64,000 nt of DNA from Geodermatophilaceae bacterium URHA0031 (GTDB lineage Bacteria; Actinomycetota; Actinomycetes; Mycobacteriales; Geodermatophilaceae): contig JHVP01000003.1 in NCBI GenBank assembly GCA_000620205.1, positions 1 through 64,000 of the forward strand. Direction: 5' to 3'. Made by a program: the position numbers and the translations under genes. The notes under the pieces were generated by a model. That model ran no database searches. It saw only the letters and a program-made list of their open reading frames with translations, and was not told where the DNA came from. Within the stretch, counting starts at the first letter, position 1, and each line of letters starts with the position of its first letter. Of this stretch, positions 50,019 to 57,705 are shown in pieces.

Positions 50019-50311
50019 GGCCGGGGGTTGGTCCGGGTCCAGCCGCGCTCGTCCCGCCGGGCGCCCTGGGCCGCCCGGCAGCGCCGGCACACCACCTGGA
50101 CCTCCTCCGCGTGCCGCCCGGACTCCGGCTGCACGTCCGCCCACGTGACGTGCGGGAACCGGGACAGCCCGGACCGGCTCAGCGACAGCCCGCACACCGT
50201 CTCGTTGTGCCCGGGCAGCCAGGCATGGACCTCACCGGCGGGGTACCGGATGCCGTCGTCGGGGTCGACCCACCGGTCTGCGGCCGCGACCGCCGCACTG
50301 CGCGCTGACAT
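50015..50311 (-). CDS. Small Cys-containing protein of unknown function
   Basis: A 98-residue protein. It has RWVDPDDGIRYPAGEVHAWLPGHNETVCGLSLSRSGLSRFPHVTWADVQPESG followed by EEVQVVCRRCRAAQGARRDERGWTRTNPRP. One cysteine in the first half and a CRRC pair in the second could bind zinc with His residues. I recognise the pattern as an actinobacterial conserved hypothetical but cannot name a family. Its TAA overlaps the TAA of the GGDEF-EAL gene (shared TTAA). Confidence 0.72.
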   Translation of the reverse strand: MSARSAAVAAADRWVDPDDGIRYPAGEVHAWLPGHNETVCGLSLSRSGLSRFPHVTWADVQPESGRHAEEVQVVCRRCRAAQGARRDERGWTRTNPRP

Positions 50312-50389
50312 GGGTGCCCCCTACCCACTCGTCCCCGCGGTGTGCGGGCTCACAGGGACCTGCTGTGGCACCCTCGCGGCGATGCGGGC

Positions 50390-51175
50390 ATGACGGCGGT
50401 GGAGATGCTCGCGGTCGCCCTCGCCGGGCTCGCGGCGGGCTCGATCAACGCCGTCGTCGGCTCGGGCACCCTGGTCACCTTCCCGGTGCTGCTGGCGGTG
50501 GGCCTGCCCCCGGTCACCGCCACCGTCTCCAACTCCCTCGGCCTCGTGCCGGGCAACCTGACCGGCGCCATCGGCTACCGCCGCGAGCTGACCGGCCAGC
50601 GCCGGCTGCTGCTGCGGCTGTTCCCCGCCTCCGTGCTCGGGGCGCTCACCGGGGCGTTCCTGCTGCTGCACCTGCCCGCGTCGGCGTTCGAGGCGATCGT
50701 GCCCGGACTGGTCGCCCTCGCCGTGGTGCTGGTCGCCGTCCAGCCGCTGCTGCAACGCCGGCTGGCGGACCGCCGTGCCCGCTCGGGGACGGGAGCCGAC
50801 GCGCACGTCGGCGGTGGCCGGCTGGCCGCCCTGATCGCCGGCGCGTACGCGACCGGCACCTACGGCGGCTACTTCGCGGCCAGCCAGGGTGTGCTGCAGA
50901 TCGGCATCTTCGGCCTGCTGCTGCGCGAGCCGCTGCAGCGGCTCAACGCCATCAAGAACGTGCTCACCCTCGGCGTCAACGCCGTGGCCGCGCTGACCTA
51001 CGTCGTCGTGGCCACCGACCGCGTCGACTGGCGCGCCGCCGGCCTGGTGGCCGGCGGTTCGCTGGTCGGCGGGTACCTCGGGTCGACCTTCGGGCGGCGG
51101 CTGCCGGCACCGGTGCTGCGGACCGCGATCGTGCTGCTGGGGCTGGTCGCCATCGCCGTGCTGGTGACCCGGTGA
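50390..51175 (+). CDS. TauE/SafE-family permease (first of pair)
   Basis: A 261-residue membrane protein with about eight helices in two repeats. The N-terminal LAGLAAGSINAVVGSGTLVTFPVLLAVGLPPVTATVSNSLGLVPGNLTGAIGYRREL is the TauE/SafE signature, and the second repeat has GAYATGTYGGYFAASQGVL. The family exports sulfite, sulfoacetate or related anions; the substrate here is unknown. The stop overlaps the GTG of the next gene (GTGA), which is a paralogue. Confidence 0.9.
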   Translation: MTAVEMLAVALAGLAAGSINAVVGSGTLVTFPVLLAVGLPPVTATVSNSLGLVPGNLTGAIGYRRELTGQRRLLLRLFPASVLGALTGAFLLLHLPASAFEAIVPGLVALAVVLVAVQPLLQRRLADRRARSGTGADAHVGGGRLAALIAGAYATGTYGGYFAASQGVLQIGIFGLLLREPLQRLNAIKNVLTLGVNAVAALTYVVVATDRVDWRAAGLVAGGSLVGGYLGSTFGRRLPAPVLRTAIVLLGLVAIAVLVTR

Positions 51176-51933
51176 GCACAGTGGAGTTCGCGCTGCTGGT
51201 GCTCGCCGGCGTCGCCGCCGGGCTGGTGGGCAGCATCGCGGGTCTGGCCTCGCTGTTCAGCTACCCCGCACTGCTGGCCACCGGGATCCCGCCGCTGACG
51301 GCCAACGTCACCAACACCGTCGCCCTGGCGTTCTCCAGCGTCGGGTCGGTGAGCGCCTCCCGCCCGGAGCTGACCGGGCAGCGCCGGCGGCTCGTCCCGC
51401 TGTGCGCGGCCGCGCTGCTCGGCGGGGTGACCGGCGCGGTGCTGCTGCTGCTCACCCCGTCGTCGGCCTTCGAGAAGCTCGTCCCCTTCCTCATCGCCGG
51501 GGCGTCGGCAGCGATCCTGGTGCAGCGCCCGGCCCGCGAGCTCGCCGCGGCGGGGGCCCGGCACCCGCAGCGCGACTCCCGGTGGCTGGTCGCCGGGGCG
51601 TTCGCCGTGTCGATCTACGGCGGGTACTTCGGCGCGGCCGCCGGCGTCCTGATGCTGGCCATGCTGCTGCTGGTGACCGGCGAGGGCGTGCCGCGCAGCA
51701 ACGCGCTGAAGAACGTGGTCCTCGGTGTGGCCAACTCGGTGGCGGCGCTGGGCTACGCCTTCCTCGCCGACGTCGACTGGCTGGCCGCCCTGCCGCTGGC
51801 CATGGGCTTCCTGGTCGGCGGATCGCTCGGCCCCCGGGTGGTGCGCCGGGTGCCGCAGACCGTGCTGCGCCGGCTGATCGCCGTCGCCGGGCTCGGGCTC
51901 GCCGTCCACCTCGGGCTGGACGCCTTCGGCTGA
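51172..51933 (+). CDS. TauE/SafE-family permease (second of pair)
   Basis: A 253-residue paralogue of the gene just upstream, with the same layout: VLAGVAAGLVGSIAGLASLFSYPALLATGIPPLTANVTNTVALAFSSVGSVSASRPEL and, in the second half, AVSIYGGYFGAAAGVLMLAMLLL. The start is GTG 51172 inside the GTGA overlap. Tandem duplication with coupled translation suggests the two might form a hetero-oligomer, though most family members act alone. Confidence 0.9.
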   Translation: MSTVEFALLVLAGVAAGLVGSIAGLASLFSYPALLATGIPPLTANVTNTVALAFSSVGSVSASRPELTGQRRRLVPLCAAALLGGVTGAVLLLLTPSSAFEKLVPFLIAGASAAILVQRPARELAAAGARHPQRDSRWLVAGAFAVSIYGGYFGAAAGVLMLAMLLLVTGEGVPRSNALKNVVLGVANSVAALGYAFLADVDWLAALPLAMGFLVGGSLGPRVVRRVPQTVLRRLIAVAGLGLAVHLGLDAFG

Positions 51934-52011
51934 CCATCTACGGTGTGCCCAGGCGCTGGAGCGGGCAGTCCGGCCTCGGCGCATCGGTGGCGCAGGGACG
52001 ACGGGAGAGAC

Positions 52012-52752
52012 ATGTCCACGGCGGGGCAGGCGGCACAGCGGTTCGCACGGGCGCTCGACCAGCTTCCCCCGCCGGAGCTGCGCGGGCCGGAGATGCTCGC
52101 CGTCCGGCTGTCCCGGGCGTGCGTCGCGGCGCTGCCGGTCGACGGCGCCGGGCTGAGCATCCACGACATGAAGGGCCTGCGGACACCGATCGGTGCCAGC
52201 GACCCGGTGGCCTCGCAGGCCGAGCGGCTGCAGTTCACCCACGGCGAGGGCCCGTGCCTGCGGGCGCATGACGACGGCGTGGCGATCGCCTTCGACGAGG
52301 CCGCGATCGCCCGCAACTGGCCCGAGCTGCACACCGCGCTGGTCGGTGAGACCCCGTTCCACGCGGTGCTGTCCGTGCCGCTGCTCCCCCCGCTGGGGCC
52401 GCTGGTGGTGCTCGACCTCTACGTCCGGGACGCCGAGCAGCTGCCGGCCACCGACCGGGACGACATCGAGGACGTGACCATCGCGTTGACCCGGGCGATG
52501 GTCGCCGCCGCCCTGGGCGCGCCGAAGGAGGAGGGCCGCCCCGGCTGGTGGGACGGCCCCGACGCGCTGCAGCGGGCCCAGGTCTGGCAGGCCGCCGGGA
52601 TGGTCAACGTCGCCCTGGGGCTGGACACCGAGGACGCCCTGGCCGCGCTGAAGGCCTACGCCTTCGCCAGCGACCGGGTGGTCGACGACGTGGCGCAGGA
52701 CGTCGTCGCCGGCCGGATCTCGCTGCTGGAGCTCAGCCCGTCGGAGAGCTGA
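52012..52752 (+). CDS. GAF and ANTAR domain protein
   Basis: A 246-residue probable transcription antiterminator. The N-terminal GAF domain spans about 25-165 (VDGAGLSIHDMKGLRTPIGASDPVASQAERLQFTHGEGPCLRAHDD). The C-terminal ANTAR RNA-binding three-helix domain spans about 185-240 (LQRAQVWQAAGMVNVALGLDTEDALAALKAYAFASDRVVDDVAQDVVAGRISL). ANTAR proteins bind paired hexaloop hairpins in leader RNAs. No clear target leader was found beside the gene. The start ATG 52012 has GGGAGAG upstream. Confidence 0.9.
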   Translation: MSTAGQAAQRFARALDQLPPPELRGPEMLAVRLSRACVAALPVDGAGLSIHDMKGLRTPIGASDPVASQAERLQFTHGEGPCLRAHDDGVAIAFDEAAIARNWPELHTALVGETPFHAVLSVPLLPPLGPLVVLDLYVRDAEQLPATDRDDIEDVTIALTRAMVAAALGAPKEEGRPGWWDGPDALQRAQVWQAAGMVNVALGLDTEDALAALKAYAFASDRVVDDVAQDVVAGRISLLELSPSES

Positions 52753-52759
52753 GCACTAC

Positions 52760-52822
52760 TCAACCAAGCGGTTGACAAGACCGCTCATGCAGTCCTAGCC
52801 TCTTCGTCAACCGATTGGTTGA
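52760..52822 (+). promoter_or_regulatory. ArsR-type promoter with two dyad operators
   Basis: Two perfect dyads of the form TCAACC-N4-GGTTGA occur: TCAACCAAGCGGTTGA (52760-52775) and TCAACCGATTGGTTGA (52807-52822), 47 bases apart centre to centre. The first overlaps a consensus -35 TTGACA (52772-52777). An 18-base spacer leads to -10 TAGCCT (52796-52801), and the second covers the expected transcription start. The arrangement fits autorepression by the ArsR protein encoded directly downstream. Confidence 0.8.
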
Positions 52823-52840
52823 GGAGAGGAGGAGGTCCGC

Positions 52841-53200
52841 GTGGCGGCAGACGCACTGTCCCGGGTGTTCTCGGCACTGGCCGACCCCACCCGGCGGGAC
52901 ATGGTGGCCAGGCTCGCCGTCGGCGACGCCACCGTGAACGAGCTCGCCGCCCCCTACGACGTGAGCCTGCAGGCGGTGTCCAAGCACCTCAAGGTGCTCG
53001 AGGACGCCGGCCTGGTCAGCCGCAGCCGGGAGGCCCAGCGCCGTCCGGTGCACCTGGAAGCGCAGGTCTTCGACCTGATGACGAAGTGGATCGAGCGCTA
53101 CCGGCGCCAGGCCGAGGAGCGCTACCGCCGCCTGGACGACGTGCTGGCCGCGATGCCGGACGACGTCGCCCCCGCCCCGAAGGAAGGCACCCCGTCATGA
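52841..53200 (+). CDS. ArsR-family transcriptional repressor
   Basis: A 119-residue winged-helix regulator: LSRVFSALADPTRRDMVARLAVGDATVNELAAPYDVSLQAVSKHLKVLEDAGLVSRSREAQRRPVHLEAQVFDLMTKWIERY. No metal-binding ELCVCDL-type motif is present, so it is probably not a metal sensor. It belongs to the ArsR group paired with AHSA1 proteins. The start is GTG 52841, with an AGGAGGAGG Shine-Dalgarno. It overlaps the next gene by 4 bases. Likely controls its own promoter through the dyads at 52760-52822. Confidence 0.93.
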   Translation: MAADALSRVFSALADPTRRDMVARLAVGDATVNELAAPYDVSLQAVSKHLKVLEDAGLVSRSREAQRRPVHLEAQVFDLMTKWIERYRRQAEERYRRLDDVLAAMPDDVAPAPKEGTPS

Positions 53201-53679
53201 GCACGACCAGCACCCACGAGACCCAGATCATCGCCGACCCGCGGGTCCCGCTCGTCCGGATCATCCGCGAGTTCGACGCCCCCAAGGAGAAGGTCTTCCG
53301 CGCGCACACCGACCCCGAGCTGGTGGTGCAGTGGCAGGGCCCGCGGGGCATGGAGGCCCGGATCGACCACTACGACTGCCGCACCGGCGGCTCCTACCGC
53401 TACGTGCACACCCACGACGGGCAGGAGTACGGCTTCCACGGGTCCTTCCACGAGGTGCGCCCGGCCGAGCTGATCGTCCAGACGTTCACCTTCGAGGGCT
53501 TCCCCGACGGCGTGGCCCTCGAGCGACTGGAGCTGGAGGACCTGCCGGGTGGGCGCAGCCGGCTCACCGCCACCTCGCTGGTGGACTCCTTCGAGGGGCG
53601 GGACGCGTTCCTGGCCAGCGGCATGGACACCGGCGTCCGCGAGGGCTACGAGCGCCTCGACGACCTGCTCGCCGGCTGA
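53197..53679 (+). CDS. AHSA1-type SRPBCC protein
   Basis: A 160-residue START-like protein of the Aha1 C-terminal (AHSA1) family: RIIREFDAPKEKVFRAHTDPELVVQWQGPRGMEARIDHYDCRTGGSYRYVH, FHGSFHEVRPAELIVQTFTFEGFPDG, and the closing GMDTGVREGYERLDDLLA. These are commonly coupled to ArsR regulators, as here (ATGA overlap). Function is unknown; ligand binding is likely. The DoxX gene follows after 25 bases and completes the operon. Confidence 0.9.
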   Translation: MSTTSTHETQIIADPRVPLVRIIREFDAPKEKVFRAHTDPELVVQWQGPRGMEARIDHYDCRTGGSYRYVHTHDGQEYGFHGSFHEVRPAELIVQTFTFEGFPDGVALERLELEDLPGGRSRLTATSLVDSFEGRDAFLASGMDTGVREGYERLDDLLAG

Positions 53680-53704
53680 CCGCGGGCCGGTCGAGGAGTT
53701 GGGG

Positions 53705-54094
53705 ATGACCACGACGGGCACCCGCCACCTGCCTGCCACCCCTGCGGTCGCGCGGATCGGACTGCTCGCGCTGCGGATCGGGCTCGCCGTCGTCTTCGCG
53801 GCGGCGGGCCTGGCCAAGCTCGGCGGCGAGCCGGCGATGGTGGAGATGTTCGCCGACATCGGTGCCGGCGCGTGGCTCCGGTACCTGGTGGGCGCGTGCG
53901 AGGTGGCCGGTGCCGTGGGTCTGCTGGTCCCGCGGCTGACCTGCGCCGCGGCGCTGGGGCTGACCGGGCTGATGGTCGGCGCGACCGTCACCAACGTGGC
54001 GGTGCTGGACACCAGCCCGGTGCTCACCCTCCTGCTGGCGCTGGCTGCGGCGTGGGTGGCCCGGGTCAGCTCCCCCGGGTCACGTAGGCGCTGA
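53705..54094 (+). CDS. DoxX-family membrane protein
   Basis: A 129-residue four-helix membrane protein. LLALRIGLAVVFAAAGLAKLGGEPAMVEMFADIGAGAWLRYLVGACEVAGAVGLLVPRLTCAAALGLTGLMVGATVTN has the DoxX signature (Gly-Leu-Ala-Lys and the conserved Glu in the second half). The start ATG 53705 is 25 bases after the AHSA1 gene. DoxX-like proteins take part in oxidative or thiol-stress complexes in mycobacteria; no such partner is here. Its 3' end overlaps the convergent gene by 29 bases. Confidence 0.85.
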   Translation: MTTTGTRHLPATPAVARIGLLALRIGLAVVFAAAGLAKLGGEPAMVEMFADIGAGAWLRYLVGACEVAGAVGLLVPRLTCAAALGLTGLMVGATVTNVAVLDTSPVLTLLLALAAAWVARVSSPGSRRR

Positions 54095-54755
54095 GCAGCA
54101 GCACGAACGCACTGGCCGCGATCAGCAGGCGGGCCGGGGTGAGGCCGTTGAGCAGCCCGGCGATCACCCCGGCCCCCGATGCGCGGGCCTCGGCGGCCTG
54201 CGCACCGCGCCGCATGATCCGCACCTCGTCGGCCAGCAGGGTGCCCCCGGCCCCCAGCAACGACAGCCCGAGGACGACGAAGACCAGGGCCAGCCGCTGG
54301 TCGAAGGTCTCCACGGCCGGGGCGAGGAACAGCACCACCACGATCCCGAGCAGCAGCCCGACGGCCGCCCCCGCGACCGGCGCCCACGGGCCCATCCGGA
54401 CCACCGGGTCCCGCCGCGGCAACCGCGGGAGCCGCGGCTGGGGACGCGCGCCGACCGGCGCCGTCGCGTGGGGCGCAGCCGCACCGCCCTCGGCCTCCGG
54501 CCCTGCTGCCGGGCTGGTCGCCGGGTCCGGGTCAGCGGGCGGCGCCTCGGGTGCGGGCGGCGCCCCGGGTGCGGGCGGCGCCTCGGGTGCGGACGGCTCG
54601 GCCGCCACCGGCGGCGCCTCGGCGGCCGACCGGCCCTCCGTCCGCTGCCCGGGCACGACCGCGGTGGCGCCCGCCGGCCCCGTGCCGGGCTCCGTGGCCC
54701 GACCGGCCCGCGGGTCGACCCAGCCGGGGGTCAGTACGTCCTGCTCGTCGCTCAT
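54066..54755 (-). CDS. Pro/Ala-rich membrane protein of unknown function
   Basis: A 229-residue protein. An N-terminal disordered half (about 1-125) is rich in Ala, Pro and Glu with short repeats (APEAPPAPGAPPAPEAPP), also visible at DNA level as repeated GGCGCCTCGGGTGCGG units near 54540-54600. A basic segment (RPQPRLPRLPRRDP) follows, then three hydrophobic helices (WAPVAGAAVGLLLGIVVVLFLAP, LALVFVVLGLSLLGAGGTLLA, LLIAASAFVLLLSAY). The start is ATG 54755 (MSDEQDVLTPGWVDP). No family recognised. Confidence 0.7.
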   Translation of the reverse strand: MSDEQDVLTPGWVDPRAGRATEPGTGPAGATAVVPGQRTEGRSAAEAPPVAAEPSAPEAPPAPGAPPAPEAPPADPDPATSPAAGPEAEGGAAAPHATAPVGARPQPRLPRLPRRDPVVRMGPWAPVAGAAVGLLLGIVVVLFLAPAVETFDQRLALVFVVLGLSLLGAGGTLLADEVRIMRRGAQAAEARASGAGVIAGLLNGLTPARLLIAASAFVLLLSAYVTRGS

Positions 54756-54887
54756 CTGTCCGATCACCTCGCCGGGAAAGCTAGGCGGGGGCTCCGACGA
54801 TCCCGGGGAGGTGACCGGGTGTGGCGGGCGGGCCCGCCCGGGCACCGGCGCGGGCCTCACCGTCCGTGCCCTGCCGGGGCCGCAGCG

Positions 54888-56567
54888 TCAGAGCAGCCGG
54901 CGGCTGCCCTCGGCGACCACCCGCAGCCAGCGGTACCCGTAGCCCTCGAGCGCCAGCTCGACCGATCCGTCGTCCGCCAGCTGGGTGCTGCCGGTCTGCA
55001 GGAGGTCCTCCAGCCGGTGCGTCGCGCCGCAACCGGGCAGCACCAGCGGCACCGTGCGCGGCTCGGCACCCAGGTTGTGCACGGCGACCAGCGCGCCGTC
55101 GTCCCAGCTGGTGAGGTGGGCCAGCACCTGGGGGTGCGGCTGGCCGAGCACCTCGAAGGTGCCCCAACCGAGCTCCGGGGACTCGCGGTAGCGGCGGACG
55201 AGCAGCTTCATGAACGACAGCAGCGAGTCGGGGTCCCGGCGCTGGTCGGCGACGTTGACGAACTCCGGGGAGAACCCGCCCTCGACGACCGGACGGGTCA
55301 GCCTCGACGGCGCGGCGGTCGAGAAGCCACCGTTGCGCCCCGGGGTCCACTGCATCGGCGTCCGCACCGCCAGCCGGCTGCCCTCGGCCAGGTCCTCGCC
55401 CATCCCGATCTCCTCGCCGTAGAACAGCACGGGCGTGCCGGGCAGGGAGAACACCAGGCTGTAGACCATCCGGACCCGCCGCGGGTCGCCGGCGAGCATC
55501 GGCGGCAGCCGGCGGATGAGGCCACGGCCGTAGACCTGCATCCGCTCCTCGGGCCCGAAGGCGGCGAACACCTCGGCCCGCTCGTCCTCGCTGAGCTTGT
55601 CCAGGGTCAGCTCGTCGTGGTTGCGCGCGAACATCCCCCACTGGTTGTCCGGCGAGATCTCCGGCCGGCCGGTGATCGCCTCGACCAGCGGCGCGGTGTC
55701 GCAGCGGGCCAGCGACAGGTACATCGCCTGCATCGCGAGGAAGTCGAACTGCATGGTCAGCTCGTCGCCGTCGACCCCGCCGAAGAACTCCGCCTGCTGC
55801 TCGTGCGGCAGGTTCACCTCACCGAGCAGCACGCCGTCGCCGGCCCGCCGGTCGACCAGTGCGCGCAGCGCGCGCAGGTACTGGTGCGGGTCGGGGAAAC
55901 GCGCGGCCTCGGCCTCGTCGATCCCGGCGGTCTCCAGCAGGAACGGGACGGCGTCCACCCGGAACCCGTCCAGGCCCAGCTGCAGCCAGAAGCCCATGAC
56001 CTTGGCGATCTCATCACGGACCTGCGGGTTCGCCACGTTCAGGTCGGGCTGGGTCTTGTAGAACTTGTGCAGGTACCACTCCCCCGTCTTCTCCTCCAGC
56101 TCCCAGATGCTGTCCTCCCGGTCGGGGAAGACGACCTGCGCGGAGGTGTCCGGCGGCGGGTCGGACCGCCAGACGTAGAAGTCGCGGTACGGGGAGTCCT
56201 TCGACCCGCGCGCCGACCGGAACCACGGGTGCTTGTCGGAGGTGTGGTTCACCACCAGGTCGATGATCACCCGCATGCCCCGGTCCTTCGCGGTCCGGAT
56301 GACCTCGACCAGGTCGCCGTGGGTGCCCAGCCGGGGGTCCACGCCGTAGAAGTCGGTGATGTCGTAGCCGTCGTCCCGCGAGGCGGTCGGGTAGAAGGGC
56401 ATCAGCCACAGGCACGTGACGCCGAGGTCGGCGAGGTGGTCCAGCCGCTGGGCGAGGCCGGCGAGGTCACCGCAGCCGTCGCCGTCCCAGTCCATGTAGG
56501 TCTCGACGTCCAGGCAGTAGACGACGGCGTTCTTCCACCACAGGTCGGCTGTGTCGGTGATCCGCAT
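54888..56567 (-). CDS. GH13 alpha-amylase-family enzyme, trehalose-synthase-like
   Basis: A 559-residue glycoside hydrolase family 13 protein. The N-terminus WWKNAVVYCLDVETYMDWDGDGCGDLAGLAQRLDHLADLGV resembles trehalose synthase (maltose isomerase) and related amylases. Conserved regions: DLVVNHTS; the nucleophile region DGFRVDAVPF; the acid/base region LLGEVN; and the transition-state stabiliser NHDE. A C-terminal beta domain completes it. Maltose/trehalose interconversion is likely but not certain, as the protein is shorter than most TreS and no maltokinase is nearby. It follows the LLM oxidoreductase by 27 bases. Confidence 0.88.
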   Translation of the reverse strand: MRITDTADLWWKNAVVYCLDVETYMDWDGDGCGDLAGLAQRLDHLADLGVTCLWLMPFYPTASRDDGYDITDFYGVDPRLGTHGDLVEVIRTAKDRGMRVIIDLVVNHTSDKHPWFRSARGSKDSPYRDFYVWRSDPPPDTSAQVVFPDREDSIWELEEKTGEWYLHKFYKTQPDLNVANPQVRDEIAKVMGFWLQLGLDGFRVDAVPFLLETAGIDEAEAARFPDPHQYLRALRALVDRRAGDGVLLGEVNLPHEQQAEFFGGVDGDELTMQFDFLAMQAMYLSLARCDTAPLVEAITGRPEISPDNQWGMFARNHDELTLDKLSEDERAEVFAAFGPEERMQVYGRGLIRRLPPMLAGDPRRVRMVYSLVFSLPGTPVLFYGEEIGMGEDLAEGSRLAVRTPMQWTPGRNGGFSTAAPSRLTRPVVEGGFSPEFVNVADQRRDPDSLLSFMKLLVRRYRESPELGWGTFEVLGQPHPQVLAHLTSWDDGALVAVHNLGAEPRTVPLVLPGCGATHRLEDLLQTGSTQLADDGSVELALEGYGYRWLRVVAEGSRRLL

Positions 56568-56594
56568 GGTGCTCCTCTGCTCGGAACGGGGGGA

Positions 56595-57644
56595 TCAGGG
56601 CAGGACGGCGGGCTGGGGGACCTGCTCGGGACGGCGCGGCTCCGCCGGGCCCGGCGGGTCGACGGCGACCACGGGCGCGGGCGCGGTGACGTCGAGCTGC
56701 GGCAGCACGTGCTCGCCGAACGCGTCCAGGAACGGGAGCTGCTCCTTGGGCACGTGGTGCAGGTAGACCTGGTCGAAGCCGAGGTCGACGTACTCGGCGA
56801 TCCAGGCCGCGTGCTGGGCGAGGTCGCTGGAGACGCGCACCGCGTCGTGCATGTCCTCGGGCCGCACGTGCCTGCTGGCCTGGTCGAAGGCCCGGGTGGT
56901 GTCGAGGTCCCAGCACAGCGGCGGCGGGAAGACGTTGCTGCGCCACTGGTCGTGGGCCAGGGCGAGCGCCCGGTCGGGGTCGGGGTCCCAGGAGACGTGC
57001 ACCTGGAGGGTCAGCGTGCCCTGGCCGCCGGCGTCGCGGTAGGCGGCGATCACCTCGCGGAGCGTGTCGTGCGGCTGGTTGATGGTGACCAGGCCGTCGG
57101 CCCACTCCGCATGCCTCGCTGCGGTCCTGGCGGTGACGGCCGGGGCGATGAGCGCCGGCTGCTGCTCGGGCAGCGTCCAGATCCGGGCGCGGTCGACGGT
57201 GACCAGGCCCTCGTGGCTGACCTCCTCGCCGGCCAGCAGCGCGCGGATGACGTCGACGCACTCGCGCAGCCGGGCGTCCCGCAGCTCCTTGTTCGGCCAG
57301 ACGTGCCCGGTGACGTGCTCGTTCATCGCCTCGCCCGACCCCAGCGCGACCCAGAAACGGCCGGGGAACATCGACCCCAGCGTGGCGATCGCCTGGGCGA
57401 TGATCACCGGGTGGTACCGCTGGCCGGGGGCGTTGACCGCACCGAAGGGCAGCTCCGTGGTGGCCAGCGCGGCGCCGAGCCAGGACCAGGCGAAGCCGGA
57501 GTGGCCCTGCCGCTCGTTCCACGGCTCGAGGTGGTCCGAGCACATCGCCGCGGTGAACCCGACCTGCTCGGCGTGCTGCACCGCGCGGAGCAGGTCGGCG
57601 GGGTGCACCTGCTCGTGGGAGTTGTGGAAGCCGATCACCGTCAT
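56595..57644 (-). CDS. LLM-class flavin-dependent oxidoreductase
   Basis: A 349-residue luciferase-like monooxygenase-fold protein: [76 protein letters not shown], and KELRDARLRECVDVIRALLAGEEVSHEG. It is close to the group annotated as probable non-F420 flavinoid oxidoreductases, so FMN is a plausible cofactor; F420 cannot be excluded. The extended Pro-rich tail is unusual. It is in one transcript with the GH13 gene downstream. Start ATG 57644. Confidence 0.87.
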   Translation of the reverse strand: MTVIGFHNSHEQVHPADLLRAVQHAEQVGFTAAMCSDHLEPWNERQGHSGFAWSWLGAALATTELPFGAVNAPGQRYHPVIIAQAIATLGSMFPGRFWVALGSGEAMNEHVTGHVWPNKELRDARLRECVDVIRALLAGEEVSHEGLVTVDRARIWTLPEQQPALIAPAVTARTAARHAEWADGLVTINQPHDTLREVIAAYRDAGGQGTLTLQVHVSWDPDPDRALALAHDQWRSNVFPPPLCWDLDTTRAFDQASRHVRPEDMHDAVRVSSDLAQHAAWIAEYVDLGFDQVYLHHVPKEQLPFLDAFGEHVLPQLDVTAPAPVVAVDPPGPAEPRRPEQVPQPAVLP

Positions 57645-57664
57645 GGCGCATGCCTACCGAGGAT

Positions 57665-57705
57665 CGTGATCGCCCGCAGGGCGGATGACCGGCGCAACGA
57701 TCACG
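57665..57705 (-). terminator. Hairpin after the XRE regulator gene
   Basis: Arms CGTGATCG (57665-57672) and CGATCACG (57698-57705) enclose a GCCC/GGGC inner hairpin. The right arm covers the stop codon of the XRE gene on the minus strand. It shares a GTGATC core with the larger hairpin at 59021-59085. Confidence 0.5.
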
